A DNA stretch of 64,000 nt from the NCBI RefSeq assembly GCF_000298195.1, contig NZ_BAHC01000028.1, positions 1 through 64,000 on the forward strand, written 5' to 3'. The position numbers and the translations under genes are program-made. The notes under the pieces were generated by a model. The model saw only the letters and a program-made list of their open reading frames with translations, was not told the DNA's origin and did not search any database. The stretch's first letter is position 1; every line of letters starts with the position of its first letter. The stretch comes from Gordonia rhizosphera NBRC 16068. GTDB taxonomy: Bacteria; Actinomycetota; Actinomycetes; Mycobacteriales; Mycobacteriaceae. Shown here in pieces: positions 52,271 through 60,971 of this stretch.

Positions 52271-54316
52271 GTGCCCGATCATCACCGCATACTCGACGGT
52301 CTCGACCCCGAGCAGCAGCGGGCGGTGCTGGCACCGCGCGGTCCGGTGTGCGTTCTGGCGGGGGCCGGGACCGGCAAGACCCGCACGATCACTCGCCGCA
52401 TCGCACACCTGATCGACAGCGGTCAGGTGAACCCGAGCCAGGTTCTCGCGGTCACCTTCACGACCCGTGCCGCCGGTGAGCTGCGCTCGCGGCTGCGCGC
52501 TCTGGGTATCGCCGGGCCCGGGGGTTCGGTGCAGGCCCAGACGTTTCACGCCGCGGCGCTACGTCAGCTGAGATACTTCTGGCCGCGCGAACTCAGCTGG
52601 GAACTGCTCGACAACAAGCTCCCGGTGGTCGCGCGGGCCGCACGCCACGCCGGTCTGGCCACCACGTCGGAGTCGTTGCGCGATCTCGCGTCGGAGATCG
52701 AATGGGCCAAGGCGTCGCTGATCGGACCCGCCGGCTACCCGGAGGCCGTCGCCGCTCTGAGGCGTGACACGCCGTTTCCGGCCGACGCCGTCGCCGACGT
52801 CTTCGACACCTACGAGAGAGCCAAACGCGACGGCGCCCATCTGTTGCTGGATTTCGACGACCTCATCGTCTACGCCGCTGAGCTGCTGCGCGAACCCCGG
52901 GTCGCCGCCGACTTCCGCTCCCGCTACCGGTGTTTCGTCGTCGACGAGTATCAGGACATCACCCCGGTGCAGCAGGGCCTGCTCGAGGCGTGGCTGGGGG
53001 AGCGCGACAATCTGACCGTCGTCGGCGACGCGAATCAGACCATCTACACCTTCGCCGGGGCGACCTCACGTTTTCTGCTGGACTTCACCCGCCGGTATCC
53101 CGACGCCATCCTGGTACGGCTCGAACGCGACTACCGCTCGACCCCCGAGGTGGTGGCGGTGGCCAACCAGGTCATCGCCGGGGCCGGCGAACGAGTACCC
53201 GGAACGCGGCTGGAACTGGTCGGACAACGATCTCGCGGCCCGGTACCGCGGCCCGCCGAGTTCGCCGACGAACTGCGTGAGGCGCACGGGGTCGCCGCCC
53301 AGATCAAACACCTGATCAACGCCGGTACGCCACCGTCGGAGATCGCCGTGCTCTATCGGGTCAACGCGCAATCCGACCGGTTCGAGGAGGCCCTGACCGA
53401 AGCGGGCATCCCGTATCAGATCCGCGGTTCGGAGGCGTTCTTCACGCGTACCGAGATCGTGCAGGCGATGGGCAAACTGCGCGCCGCGGCGCAGCGCGAC
53501 GATCTCCCGGCCGGCGTCGCGCCCGCGCATCTGGTCCGTGCCGTGCTCGCACCGCTCGGGCTGAGCGAGTCCGAACCCGCCGGTGCCAACGCCAAAGCCC
53601 GCTGGGAATCGTTGTCCGCCTTGATGTCCGTCGTCTCCGAGATGGTCGCCGATCAGCCGGGTCTGACCTTTCCCCGGGTCGTCGCCGAATTGACGATGCG
53701 CGCCGAGGAACGGCACACCCCGACGCAGGCGGGCGTCACGCTGGCGTCCCTGCACGCCGCGAAGGGACTCGAATGGGATGCGGTGTTCCTGGTCGGTCTC
53801 ACCGAGGGGTCGGTGCCCATCAGCCAGGCGATCGACGCCGGGCCATCCGCGATCGACGAGGAGCGGCGCCTGTTCTACGTCGGGATCACCCGGGCCCGTG
53901 AACATCTCTTCCTGTCGTGGAGTCTGTCGCGATCCGGTTCGAGTCGCGCGACACGTAAGCGCACCCGGTTCCTCGAGGGCATCGATCTCGATCCGCGCCG
54001 CAGCGGCCGGTGCACGGTCTGCGGTGCGCAGCTGGTGAATCCGGAATCACGCGTGCGGCAGCGATGCGGCAGCTGCCGGGTCGAGGAACGCGACGAGGCG
54101 CTGGTGTCGGCGCTGCGGTCGTGGCGGGCCGACCATGCCCGACGGCGCGGCATGGCCGAACACGCGGTTCTGACCGACGCCATGCTCGACGCGATCGCCG
54201 AACGGCGCCCGGCCGACACGCGATCCCTGGGGGATATCGGCGGCATCGGCCCGACGAAACTCGACCAGTTCGGTGCCGAACTCCTCGATCTGGTCAAAAG
54301 CGCTGGTCAAAAATAG
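52271..54316 (+). CDS. uvrD2: UvrD2, SF1 DNA helicase with tetracysteine and HRDC domains
   Basis: This 681-aa protein starts at a GTG (CATAGT 6 nt upstream, leaderless-type). Helicase motifs are GAGTGKTRTI, TFTTRAAGEL, VDEYQDI, GDANQTIYTFAGA, SLHAAKGLEWDAVF and YVGITRAREHL. A zinc-type tetracysteine (CTVC ... CGSC, about residues 580-600) and a C-terminal HRDC domain (LRSWRADHARRRGM to the end) follow, the UvrD2 arrangement of mycobacteria. It unwinds DNA with Ku-independent essential function in that group. Confidence 0.94.
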   Translation: MPDHHRILDGLDPEQQRAVLAPRGPVCVLAGAGTGKTRTITRRIAHLIDSGQVNPSQVLAVTFTTRAAGELRSRLRALGIAGPGGSVQAQTFHAAALRQLRYFWPRELSWELLDNKLPVVARAARHAGLATTSESLRDLASEIEWAKASLIGPAGYPEAVAALRRDTPFPADAVADVFDTYERAKRDGAHLLLDFDDLIVYAAELLREPRVAADFRSRYRCFVVDEYQDITPVQQGLLEAWLGERDNLTVVGDANQTIYTFAGATSRFLLDFTRRYPDAILVRLERDYRSTPEVVAVANQVIAGAGERVPGTRLELVGQRSRGPVPRPAEFADELREAHGVAAQIKHLINAGTPPSEIAVLYRVNAQSDRFEEALTEAGIPYQIRGSEAFFTRTEIVQAMGKLRAAAQRDDLPAGVAPAHLVRAVLAPLGLSESEPAGANAKARWESLSALMSVVSEMVADQPGLTFPRVVAELTMRAEERHTPTQAGVTLASLHAAKGLEWDAVFLVGLTEGSVPISQAIDAGPSAIDEERRLFYVGITRAREHLFLSWSLSRSGSSRATRKRTRFLEGIDLDPRRSGRCTVCGAQLVNPESRVRQRCGSCRVEERDEALVSALRSWRADHARRRGMAEHAVLTDAMLDAIAERRPADTRSLGDIGGIGPTKLDQFGAELLDLVKSAGQK

Positions 54317-54317
54317 G

Positions 54318-54347
54318 TTGTGCGATCATCGTCGCACCCCATACCCT
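54318..54347 (+). promoter_or_regulatory. Likely whiB7 promoter with AT-rich upstream box
   Basis: TTGTGC (54318-54323), 18 bp, TACCCT (54342-54347). The sequence just before the -35 is CAAAAATAGG, an AT-rich block in otherwise GC-rich DNA, as expected where WhiB7 bound to SigA contacts promoter DNA with its AT-hook. It overlaps the uvrD2 stop region and would give a leader of about 460 nt. Confidence 0.5.
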
Positions 54348-54433
54348 GGATTCACCCAGCACGGGGTGCCTCCTGCTCGTCCATGGCAGGTCGCCTCGCG
54401 TGGAAGCCATCGAACACGGGAAGGAGCGGATCA

Positions 54434-54643
54434 GTGAACGGAAACAACGTTCAGCTCGGCATCGGCACGGCCAGTGCCGTCACATGGGCGGCTCACGACC
54501 GCTCCTGGGCCGACCCGACCCGCGTGCGACCGATGGCATTCCGCCCGGTCACCGCGGCCGTAACCGCCGCCGACCCCGCAATCGCCGCAGCGCGAGCGCC
54601 GCAGCGGTTCCCTGTGCAGATACGAGAACTGCGGAGACATTAG
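54434..54643 (+). CDS. whiB7 leader uORF (69 codons)
   Basis: GTG at 54434 follows AAGGAG (54421-54426) at 7 nt. The frame reads MNGNNVQLGIGTASAV and continues to IRELRRH then TAG. It has no family resemblance, is Ala/Arg-rich and lies wholly in the whiB7 leader. Its stop codon is in the loop of a hairpin and 15 nt before the terminator stem. This is the layout of a translation-sensing attenuator: slowed ribosomes would change leader folding and let polymerase reach whiB7. A similar mechanism is described for mycobacterial whiB7. Confidence 0.72.
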   Translation: MNGNNVQLGIGTASAVTWAAHDRSWADPTRVRPMAFRPVTAAVTAADPAIAAARAPQRFPVQIRELRRH

Positions 54644-54650
54644 TCTCCGC
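54631..54650 (+). promoter_or_regulatory. Hairpin over the uORF stop codon
   Basis: GCGGAGAC (54631-54638) pairs perfectly with GTCTCCGC (54643-54650) around ATTA, with the uORF TAG (54641-54643) at the loop. A ribosome terminating normally would open it; a stalled ribosome upstream would leave it folded. Confidence 0.6.
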
Positions 54651-54657
54651 ACCATCC

Positions 54658-54702
54658 GGGCCACGGGCGAATCGCATCAGGCGAAACCCGTGGCCCTTGT
54701 TG
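54658..54702 (+). terminator. Attenuator terminator in the whiB7 leader
   Basis: GGGCCACGGG (54658-54667) pairs with CCCGTGGCCC (54687-54696), a perfect 10-bp stem with a 19-nt loop, followed by TTGTTG. It lies between the uORF and whiB7 and would stop transcription before whiB7 in unstressed cells. Confidence 0.7.
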
Positions 54703-54811
54703 TGAAGCCGGTTCGACGATCTCATCCCCGACGATGAGCATCCCGAACCGATTCCCTCCACATCAGGACTCGGGTGCCAAACACCCAACACGAGCAGATG
54801 TGGAGAAACCA

Positions 54812-55102
54812 ATGACGACCGATTGCGTTCTCGAATCCTGTCTTCCGGCGGACCACGGGTCGATCGGCCGACTGGACCTGCCCTGTCAGGTGGCCGACGC
54901 CGACCTGTGGTTCGCCGAGGACCCCCGAGATCTGGAGCGGGCCAAGGCGATGTGCGCCGACTGCCCCCTGCAGCAGGCCTGCCTTCGCGCGGCCCTCGAC
55001 CGCGCCGAGCCCTGGGGTGTTTGGGGTGGCGAGATCTTCGAGCGCGGCGTCGTCGTCGCGCGCAAGCGTCCGCGCGGTCGCCCGCGGAAGAACGCCGCGT
55101 AA
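54812..55102 (+). CDS. whiB7: WhiB7, multidrug-resistance transcriptional activator
   Basis: This 96-aa protein has cluster cysteines C25, C48, C51 and C57, the tryptophan turn EPWGVWGGEIF (residues 66-76) and the C-terminal AT-hook RGRPRK (88-93), which together define WhiB7. It binds SigA and activates intrinsic antibiotic-resistance genes in response to ribosome inhibitors. The ATG at 54812 has GGAG at 54802-54805; the frame from 54734 adds a non-conserved extension. Two extra Cys (C5, C10) occur in the N-terminal tail. It follows the attenuator leader. Confidence 0.95.
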   Translation: MTTDCVLESCLPADHGSIGRLDLPCQVADADLWFAEDPRDLERAKAMCADCPLQQACLRAALDRAEPWGVWGGEIFERGVVVARKRPRGRPRKNAA

Positions 55103-55126
55103 GCGGTTCGTCGTTCGTCGTGCTGA

Positions 55127-55224
55127 TCGAGTAGCCGTGAGAACGGAGTGAGTGGCGTATCGAGATCACGTGAGTGGTGGTCTCGATACGCGTCGGGCTC
55201 GCATGCTCGCACGTCGCTACTCGA
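55127..55224. repeat. Imperfect palindromic intergenic element
   Basis: Outer arms TCGAGTAGC (55127-55135) and GCTACTCGA (55216-55224) and inner arms GCGTATCGAGA (55155-55165) and TCTCGATACGC (55181-55191) are exact inverted repeats, so the 98-bp element can fold into a cruciform. It lies between the 3' ends of whiB7 and the ABC1 kinase gene. Its words (CGAGTAGC, TATCGAGA) are of the kind scattered between genes in Gordonia-like genomes, from memory. Confidence 0.8.
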
Positions 55225-55267
55225 CCAGCGGAGTGAGCGTCGGGCTCGCAGGCTCGCACGTCGCTAC
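55190..55267. repeat. 31-bp direct repeat (two copies)
   Basis: GCGTCGGGCTCGCAT... (55190-55220) recurs at 55237-55267 with a single T/G difference over 31 bp, 47 bp apart. The first copy is the right arm of the palindromic element, so the second looks like a partial duplicate of that arm. A further TCGAGATCGAGATCG follows at 55295. Confidence 0.8.
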
Positions 55268-55326
55268 CAGCGGGTGGTGGCGGGAGTGTGTGTGTCGAGA
55301 TCGAGATCGCTCCGCCGCCGGGGCAC

Positions 55327-56643
55327 TCAGTCGGCCAGCCCCGGCACCCACTTCTCCATGATCGCCCGGTAGGGTGCGTTCGCCTCGAGCTGCGCGGCGA
55401 TGCCGACGCAGCCGGCGAGCACCCGGAACACCATCACATAGTGCTTGGGCAGGTTGAGGTTTCGGGATGTCTTGTAGACATCGCCGCGCACGTCGGTCGC
55501 CTTGCCGGCCGCACGTTGCATCCATTTGCGGGTGAAGTGGAAGGACTCGGTGTAGAGCGGATCGACATAGGGCTTCAGATAGGCCTCGATGTCGTCCGCG
55601 TTCACCCGGTCCACATGGGAGCGGCGGATGAAATCCGTCTGCACCATCAGCTCTTTGAGCTCCTCGTACTTCTTGTCGCGGGCCAGGCGCAGAATCGGTC
55701 CGGTCTCGGGCGGCAGACCGTTCGGATAATGTCCGACGGCACCGAAATCCAGCACTCCGAAGCGCCCGTCGGGGGTGATGAAGAAGTTGCCGGGATGCGG
55801 ATCGCCGTGCAGCAGTCCGACCCGGAACGGTGAACTGACCTCGAAGGTGGCCATGCGTGCGGCCGCGCTGTCACGGGTGGCCTGATCACCCGAGGTGATG
55901 ATCTTCGACAGCGGGGTACCGACCATCCACTCCGACACCACGACCTTGGGAGCGCTCGCGACCACCTTCGGGATGACGAAATCGGGATCACCATCGAAGG
56001 CCTTGGCGAAGGCCCGCTGGTTGTCGGCCTCACCGAGATAGTCGAGTTCGGCCTCGGTGCGGTCGATCAGTTCGTCCATCATCGCCTTGACATCGGTGCC
56101 CGGCGACAGCTTCTGCAGCAGACCCGACATCCGCGACAGCGTCTTGAGATCCGCCTTGAGGGCGTGGTCGGCGCCCGGGTACTGCACCTTGACGGCAACC
56201 TCGCGGCCGTCGGACCAGATCGCCTTGTGGACCTGCCCGATGCTCGCGGACGCGGCGGGCTCGTCGGAGAACTCGCGGAAGCGTTCCCGCCACCGGGTAC
56301 CGAGTTGCTGGTCGAGAACCTTGTGCACGGTGGCCGCCGGCATCGGCGGTGCGTCGGCCTGCAGCTTCGTCAGCGCCTCCCGGAACGGTTCACCGAACTC
56401 GTCCGGGATCGCGGCCTCCATGATCGACATGGCCTGGCCGACCTTCATGGCGCCGCCCTTGAGCTCGCCGAGGACGGCGAAGAGTTGCTCGGCGGCCTTC
56501 TCCAGCATCTCCTGCTGGACTTCGTCCTTGTCCTTGCCGACCATGCGTTTGCCGAGACCTGCCGCGGCCCGACCGGCCATTCCGATGGGGAGAGACGCAA
56601 GCTTCGCGTTGCGCCGTCCCTGCCCCCGAGTGATTTCAGCCAT
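55327..56643 (-). CDS. ABC1/AarF/UbiB-family atypical kinase (Rv3197-like)
   Basis: This 438-aa protein has the family KxGQ motif (MKVGQAMS), the A-rich nucleotide loop AASASIGQVHKA, VAVKVQYPG (catalytic Lys), HGDPHPGNFF and VLDFGAVG (metal-binding DFG). In bacteria UbiB kinases aid isoprenoid-quinone pathways; in mycobacteria Rv3197 has been linked to macrolide resistance next to whiB7, as I recall. The start ATG has AAAGGA; the upstream extension to 56838 has no start signal. Confidence 0.93.
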   Translation of the reverse strand: MAEITRGQGRRNAKLASLPIGMAGRAAAGLGKRMVGKDKDEVQQEMLEKAAEQLFAVLGELKGGAMKVGQAMSIMEAAIPDEFGEPFREALTKLQADAPPMPAATVHKVLDQQLGTRWRERFREFSDEPAASASIGQVHKAIWSDGREVAVKVQYPGADHALKADLKTLSRMSGLLQKLSPGTDVKAMMDELIDRTEAELDYLGEADNQRAFAKAFDGDPDFVIPKVVASAPKVVVSEWMVGTPLSKIITSGDQATRDSAAARMATFEVSSPFRVGLLHGDPHPGNFFITPDGRFGVLDFGAVGHYPNGLPPETGPILRLARDKKYEELKELMVQTDFIRRSHVDRVNADDIEAYLKPYVDPLYTESFHFTRKWMQRAAGKATDVRGDVYKTSRNLNLPKHYVMVFRVLAGCVGIAAQLEANAPYRAIMEKWVPGLAD

Positions 56644-56701
56644 AGCGTCCTTTCCCCACCACAGAATAGAGGACCGAGCGACGACGACCAGAACCCAGAC
56701 C

Positions 56702-57628
56702 TCATCCTGCGCGCGCCGCGGCCGCACGGCACCCGCACAGGGGATGCGGAGGCCATTCGGTGACCGCGAGTCCCGCCGGGGCCGGACGGAATTCCAGTGC
56801 ACGGTTGAACAATTGGGGTGTCGAGCCGGAGCCGGCACCCGACCACAGCGCGCTCGCCAACTGTTCGACCTGTTCCTGGGCGAGCGCCGCGGTGGCCCGA
56901 ATGGTGGCGGCGCTCGCGTAGCCCGGCTGCATCACCATCTGCGCCGCGAGCAGCGGCCAGTCGGGTTCGAGGACCGACCGGTGATGGTCCGCGCAGCGCA
57001 GGCAACTCGACATTCCGGGCAGCACGAGCGGTCCGACGACACCCACGCCGTCACGCACCCGCACCTGCAAGTGCGCGATCCGGGCGGTGGTGAGCGCGTT
57101 GACGATCGCCGGGTCGTGCACCAGGAAGTCCGTCAGCAGGATCAGGTTGGCATCCCAGTCGGCCGCCGATCGGGGCGCGGTGGGTCGGCGGGTTGAGCGC
57201 GCCGAGACCATTCCGACCTCGGCGAGCCCGGCGGCCAGGTGATCCGACAACGGACCGCGGCCGTGAATCCGGATCCGGAGGGTCGTCGAGGACCTCCCGC
57301 CCTCTGTCGGGACCGCCTTTCCGGCGTTGATGAGCTGACCGAGTATGCCGGCGAGGTCGGTCGGGGTCAGGCCGATCGATCGCGCGCGGCGCACCATCTC
57401 GCTGCGGGAGCGGGGCTGCGTCAGGTCGCGGACCAGGTCGGCGACGTCGGCGGCCGATACCGGGGCAGCCACGTCGATGACCAGGCTGCGGTGCGGATCG
57501 CTGCCGACGTGCACCCGGTTGCCGGGCCGCACCAGAACCGGCGTACCCGGCCGCACCAGCGGCAGGCTGGTGGTCAGCGCGGGGACTTCGGCCCGGATGG
57601 GGGTTCGGCGGGCGCCACGATCGGCCAT
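56702..57628 (-). CDS. ThiF/E1-like protein related to TOMM leader-binding (ocin-ThiF) proteins
   Basis: This 308-aa protein's N-terminal part (LTQPRSRSEMVRRARSIGLTPTDLAGIL) resembles the peptide-binding wHTH of cyclodehydratase partner proteins. The C-terminal half has the zinc-type pair CLRC (with DHHRSVLEPDWPLLAAQM) and CGC near the end. The Rossmann GxGxxG (RGPLSDHLAAGL) is degenerate, so adenylation is unlikely. No YcaO cyclodehydratase, dehydrogenase or precursor peptide is adjacent. It is the Rv3196 counterpart. Function is unknown. Confidence 0.82.
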   Translation of the reverse strand: MADRGARRTPIRAEVPALTTSLPLVRPGTPVLVRPGNRVHVGSDPHRSLVIDVAAPVSAADVADLVRDLTQPRSRSEMVRRARSIGLTPTDLAGILGQLINAGKAVPTEGGRSSTTLRIRIHGRGPLSDHLAAGLAEVGMVSARSTRRPTAPRSAADWDANLILLTDFLVHDPAIVNALTTARIAHLQVRVRDGVGVVGPLVLPGMSSCLRCADHHRSVLEPDWPLLAAQMVMQPGYASAATIRATAALAQEQVEQLASALWSGAGSGSTPQLFNRALEFRPAPAGLAVTEWPPHPLCGCRAAAARAG

Positions 57629-57718
57629 GGCGTCACTCTGCCATCTCCGGGGACCGCCGCCGGCTCTCCGACGATGTTGTCCACAGGCGCGACGATCTGT
57701 GGGTGGTTGGGTTGCGCG

Positions 57719-59194
57719 TCAGTCCTCGTCGGTGTCACGCGGCTTGTCGCCCGAACGCCCCTCGTCGGGTTCCTCGGCGGCCCGCTCGGCGGCCAGGGTC
57801 TCCTCGAGCTGGGCGATGGGGTCGTCGAAGGTACTGGCGCCGCCGCCGATGACGCGGTCGATGAACGCCGCGGGATTGTCGAGGTCGTCGGCGTCGGGCA
57901 TCAGGTCGGGATGCGCCCACACCCCGTCGCGTGTGGTGATGTCACCGGCCTCGAGCAGCTGCCGCCACAGGGCCGACGCCTCACGGACCTTCCGCGGACG
58001 CAATTCCATCCCCACAAGCGTCGCGAAGGTCTGTTCGGCCGGTCCGCCGGATGCGCGGCGACGGCGCATCGTCTCCGTCAGCGCCGCGGTGCTGGGGATG
58101 CGGTCGGACAGGGCCGCGAACACGACCTGCTCGACCCAGCCCTCGACGAGGGCGAGCAGGGTTTCCAGACGCGCCAGCGCGGCCTTCTGCTCCGGCGTCG
58201 TGGTCGGCTCGAAGGACGCCGACGACCCGATCAGCTCCTCGAGTTTCGACGGGTTGGAAAACAGTTCCTGCGGATCGATATTGGCGGTGGCTTCGGTGAT
58301 CCCGCTGAAATCGATGGTGATGCCCCGTGCGTACTCCTCGACGGTGGACAGCAGCCGCTGCCGCAGCCACCCCACATGGGTGAACAGCCGCACGTGGGCG
58401 GCCTCGCGGGCGGCGAGGAACACGACGATCTCCTGAGCGGGCTGCTCGAGCCCGTCAGCGAAGCTCGCGATGGCCTCGGGCAGCAACACCGCGACCCCCT
58501 CGGGGGCCAGCGGGATCCCGATGTCGGTGGAGGTGAGGACTTCCTTGGCGAGCTGGCCGAGGCCTTGGCCGAGCTGGGTGCCGAAGGCCATGCCGCTCAT
58601 CTGCGTCAGCATGCCCATCATCGGCCCGGCGAACTGCGCGGCCTCGGCCGGCAGGTTCTGCTCCCAGGTGCGCGACAGCTGGGTGGCCACCGGATCACAC
58701 AGGCGTTTCCAGGTCGGCATCGATTCCTCGAGCCACTGCACGGGAGTCCACGCGGTCGACCGGCTCACCCCGCTGGGGAAGGTGGTGGCCTCGTCGAGCC
58801 AGACCTCGGCGAGCCGCACGGCGTCGGCGACGGCCTGGTTCTCCTTGTCGAGCACCGGGGTGAACTTGCCGATCTGCTGGCGGGCGAGGTTGGTCGCGAC
58901 CTGATAGTTGACCGGGCCGGCGCCCGATCCCGAGGTCATGCCGGCACCCATCCCGCTGAGCATGCTGCCGAGCTGGGAGAACATCTGGCCGAGGGCGGCC
59001 GGGTCGAAGGACGAGGGGTCGAACGCGGAAGGGTCGAAACCTCCTGCGCCGGTGGCGAATCCGAAGGGGTTCTGGGATCCGGCGTCGTTGCCGCCCTGGT
59101 CCTTGCGGCGCGCGTCGTCGCCGCCGCGCTTGTCGTCGTCCTTGCCGCGGTCGTCGTCGCCGGGCGAGGAGAACCCGAAGGGCAGATCAGTCAT
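57719..59194 (-). CDS. DUF2342 zinc-dependent metalloprotease-like protein (Rv3195-like)
   Basis: This 491-aa protein starts with a disordered Asp/Gly-rich tail and three FDPSxFDP-type repeats (residues about 53-67), followed by a helical core. The core includes the family segment REAAHVRLFTHVGWL, with His residues spaced like a metal site. The C-terminus is acidic. Annotation as zinc metalloprotease rests on the family; the classic HExxH is not present. It lies 90 bp upstream of the ThiF-like gene on the same strand and is divergent from the Lon-like protease. Confidence 0.87.
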   Translation of the reverse strand: MTDLPFGFSSPGDDDRGKDDDKRGGDDARRKDQGGNDAGSQNPFGFATGAGGFDPSAFDPSSFDPAALGQMFSQLGSMLSGMGAGMTSGSGAGPVNYQVATNLARQQIGKFTPVLDKENQAVADAVRLAEVWLDEATTFPSGVSRSTAWTPVQWLEESMPTWKRLCDPVATQLSRTWEQNLPAEAAQFAGPMMGMLTQMSGMAFGTQLGQGLGQLAKEVLTSTDIGIPLAPEGVAVLLPEAIASFADGLEQPAQEIVVFLAAREAAHVRLFTHVGWLRQRLLSTVEEYARGITIDFSGITEATANIDPQELFSNPSKLEELIGSSASFEPTTTPEQKAALARLETLLALVEGWVEQVVFAALSDRIPSTAALTETMRRRRASGGPAEQTFATLVGMELRPRKVREASALWRQLLEAGDITTRDGVWAHPDLMPDADDLDNPAAFIDRVIGGGASTFDDPIAQLEETLAAERAAEEPDEGRSGDKPRDTDED

Positions 59195-59327
59195 GTCTCC
59201 ACGGTACCGCCCGATGCCCGCCGGACGTGACGCCGCGCGTTCGCCTTGAGCGTAGGGAACTCAAGGCCGGGGAGGGGCGCAGCGTCGGGCGGGTCCGCTG
59301 TCGGCGAGGTCTACTACTGTGAGCGGA

Positions 59328-60392
59328 ATGAGATTGCAGCCCGGCCACCGTCGGATCGCGACCGTCGTCGTGACGGTGCTGGTGTTCGTGGCCCTGCTGT
59401 TCGTCGGGACGACCGTGCAGGTCCCGTTCGTGGCACTGGGACCTGGCCCCACCGTGAATACGCTGGGCACCGTCGAGATCTCGTCGGACGGCAAGACCGA
59501 GACCAAACCGGTCGTCGACATCACCGGGACGCCGACGGATCCGACCACCGGGAATCTCAATCTGACAACGGTGTCGGTCACCGACGGGATGTCGCTGTTC
59601 CAGTCGCTGGGCATGTGGTTGTCGGGCACCTACACCCTCGAACCCCGTGATCGGCTGTTCCCGCCGGATCAGACGCCCGATCAGGTACGCAAACAGAATG
59701 AGCAGGATATGACCGGCTCGGAGAGCAATGCCACGGCCGCGGCCCTGCTGTTTCTGGATCGTCCGACGAAGCTGGTCGTCGCCTCCGTCGCGCCGTCGGG
59801 GCCGTCGGCGGATGTCCTGCGGCAGGGCGATGAGGTGCTCACCGTCGCCGGCAAGTCGGTGTCGACGACGGCCGAGATGCAGGCCGCGGTGAAGGGGAGC
59901 GCTCCCGGATCGGCCGTGCCCATCGGGATCGTCCGGGGCGGGCAGCCTCAGACCGTCACCGTCACGCTCGCGGCGCGCCCCGACGATGCGCAGGCCGGCT
60001 ATCTGGGTGTCACGCCCGAGGTGGTCAACGCCGACCCGTCGTTGAAGATCTCCTACAACGTCGGTGACATCGGCGGCCCGTCGGCCGGGATGATGTTGAC
60101 GCTGGCCGTCATCGACCGACTCAGCCCCGGGGAGCTCACCGGCGGGAAGTTCATCGCCGGCACCGGCACCATCGACGACTCGGGAGAGGTCGGGCCGATC
60201 GGTGGGATCACGCACAAGACGCGCGCCGCGCGCGACGCGGGGGCCACGGTCTTCCTCGTCCCCGAGGGCAATTGCGCCGAGGCGACCTCGGATGTCCCCG
60301 ACGGACTAACCCTGGTCAAGGTCGACACCTTGCAGTCGGCCGTGGACGCGCTCGACGACATCGGCGCGGGACGGGCGGCGCCGCACTGCTGA
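59328..60392 (+). CDS. Membrane-anchored PDZ / Lon-type Ser-Lys protease (YlbL-like, Rv3194c-like)
   Basis: This 354-aa protein has one N-terminal membrane helix (IATVVVTVLVFVALLFVG), an outer domain with PDZ (VVASVAPSGPSADVLRQGDEVLTVAGK) and a Lon-type catalytic end. The end has Ser in GGPSAGMMLTLAV and Lys in GGITHKTRAARDAGA. It probably trims membrane or secreted proteins. TACTGT (59315-59320) lies 7 nt before the ATG at 59328, favouring it over the GTG at 59319, which is inside that hexamer. Confidence 0.92.
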   Translation: MRLQPGHRRIATVVVTVLVFVALLFVGTTVQVPFVALGPGPTVNTLGTVEISSDGKTETKPVVDITGTPTDPTTGNLNLTTVSVTDGMSLFQSLGMWLSGTYTLEPRDRLFPPDQTPDQVRKQNEQDMTGSESNATAAALLFLDRPTKLVVASVAPSGPSADVLRQGDEVLTVAGKSVSTTAEMQAAVKGSAPGSAVPIGIVRGGQPQTVTVTLAARPDDAQAGYLGVTPEVVNADPSLKISYNVGDIGGPSAGMMLTLAVIDRLSPGELTGGKFIAGTGTIDDSGEVGPIGGITHKTRAARDAGATVFLVPEGNCAEATSDVPDGLTLVKVDTLQSAVDALDDIGAGRAAPHC

Positions 60393-60416
60393 CACCCGGA
60401 CGGATCAGGGCCCGCG

Positions 60417-60971
60417 TCAGCCGGCGGGATCGACGTCGAGGGTGTGTGCGAGAGCGGTGCGCAGCTCGACGGCCAGATCGGGGTGGGTGAGCAGCTCTAT
60501 CCCGGCCTCCGGGTCGGCGCCGGGTTCGGGGCGCAACTGCAGCAGTCCCAGGGTGCGCCCGTCACGCAGCGCACCCGCTGCGACGCGTCCGGGACGACCC
60601 TCGGAGGTCGGCTCGTCGGGCGGCACCACGGTGATCTCCTGGACCAGAGCGGCCCCCATGACCGTCGGCGGCCAGCTGGTGGTGGCCAGCACGCGCTCGA
60701 GTTCAGCAGTGGCGTCCTCGGCGGATGCGGGGTTCGGCAGCGGCGCCTGGGCGATCGGACTCAGCTCCGAGTCGTCGTCGGCGTCGACGAGGTCGGGTTG
60801 GCTGCGCGCCAGCGCCGCGGTCGGGACCAGCGCGAACAGCATCGGTGGCTGATCCCAGCCATCCTGGTCGACGAACTCCACGATGTCGCGCAGTGCGCCG
60901 CCGAGGGCGTCGGGCGACAGAGCGTCGGATGCCGGGGTGTCAGGATGTACGTCGCTCACGTGGTCCATCAT
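60417..60971 (-). CDS. PPA1309-family protein
   Basis: This 184-aa acidic cytosolic protein has LPNPASAEDATAELERVLATTSWPPTVMGAALVQEI and the end LRDGRTLGLLQLRPEPGADPEAGIELLTHPDLAVELRTALAHTL, both typical of a small conserved actinobacterial family next to UPF0182. The start is uncertain among ATG 60971, ATG 60968 and GTG 60959. It is divergent from the UPF0182 gene. No function is known. Confidence 0.85.
   Translation of the reverse strand: MMDHVSDVHPDTPASDALSPDALGGALRDIVEFVDQDGWDQPPMLFALVPTAALARSQPDLVDADDDSELSPIAQAPLPNPASAEDATAELERVLATTSWPPTVMGAALVQEITVVPPDEPTSEGRPGRVAAGALRDGRTLGLLQLRPEPGADPEAGIELLTHPDLAVELRTALAHTLDVDPAG

Noticed and set aside
55190-55267. CRISPR-like repeat pair
   Set aside because: Only two copies, one being an arm of a palindrome, and no cas genes nearby.
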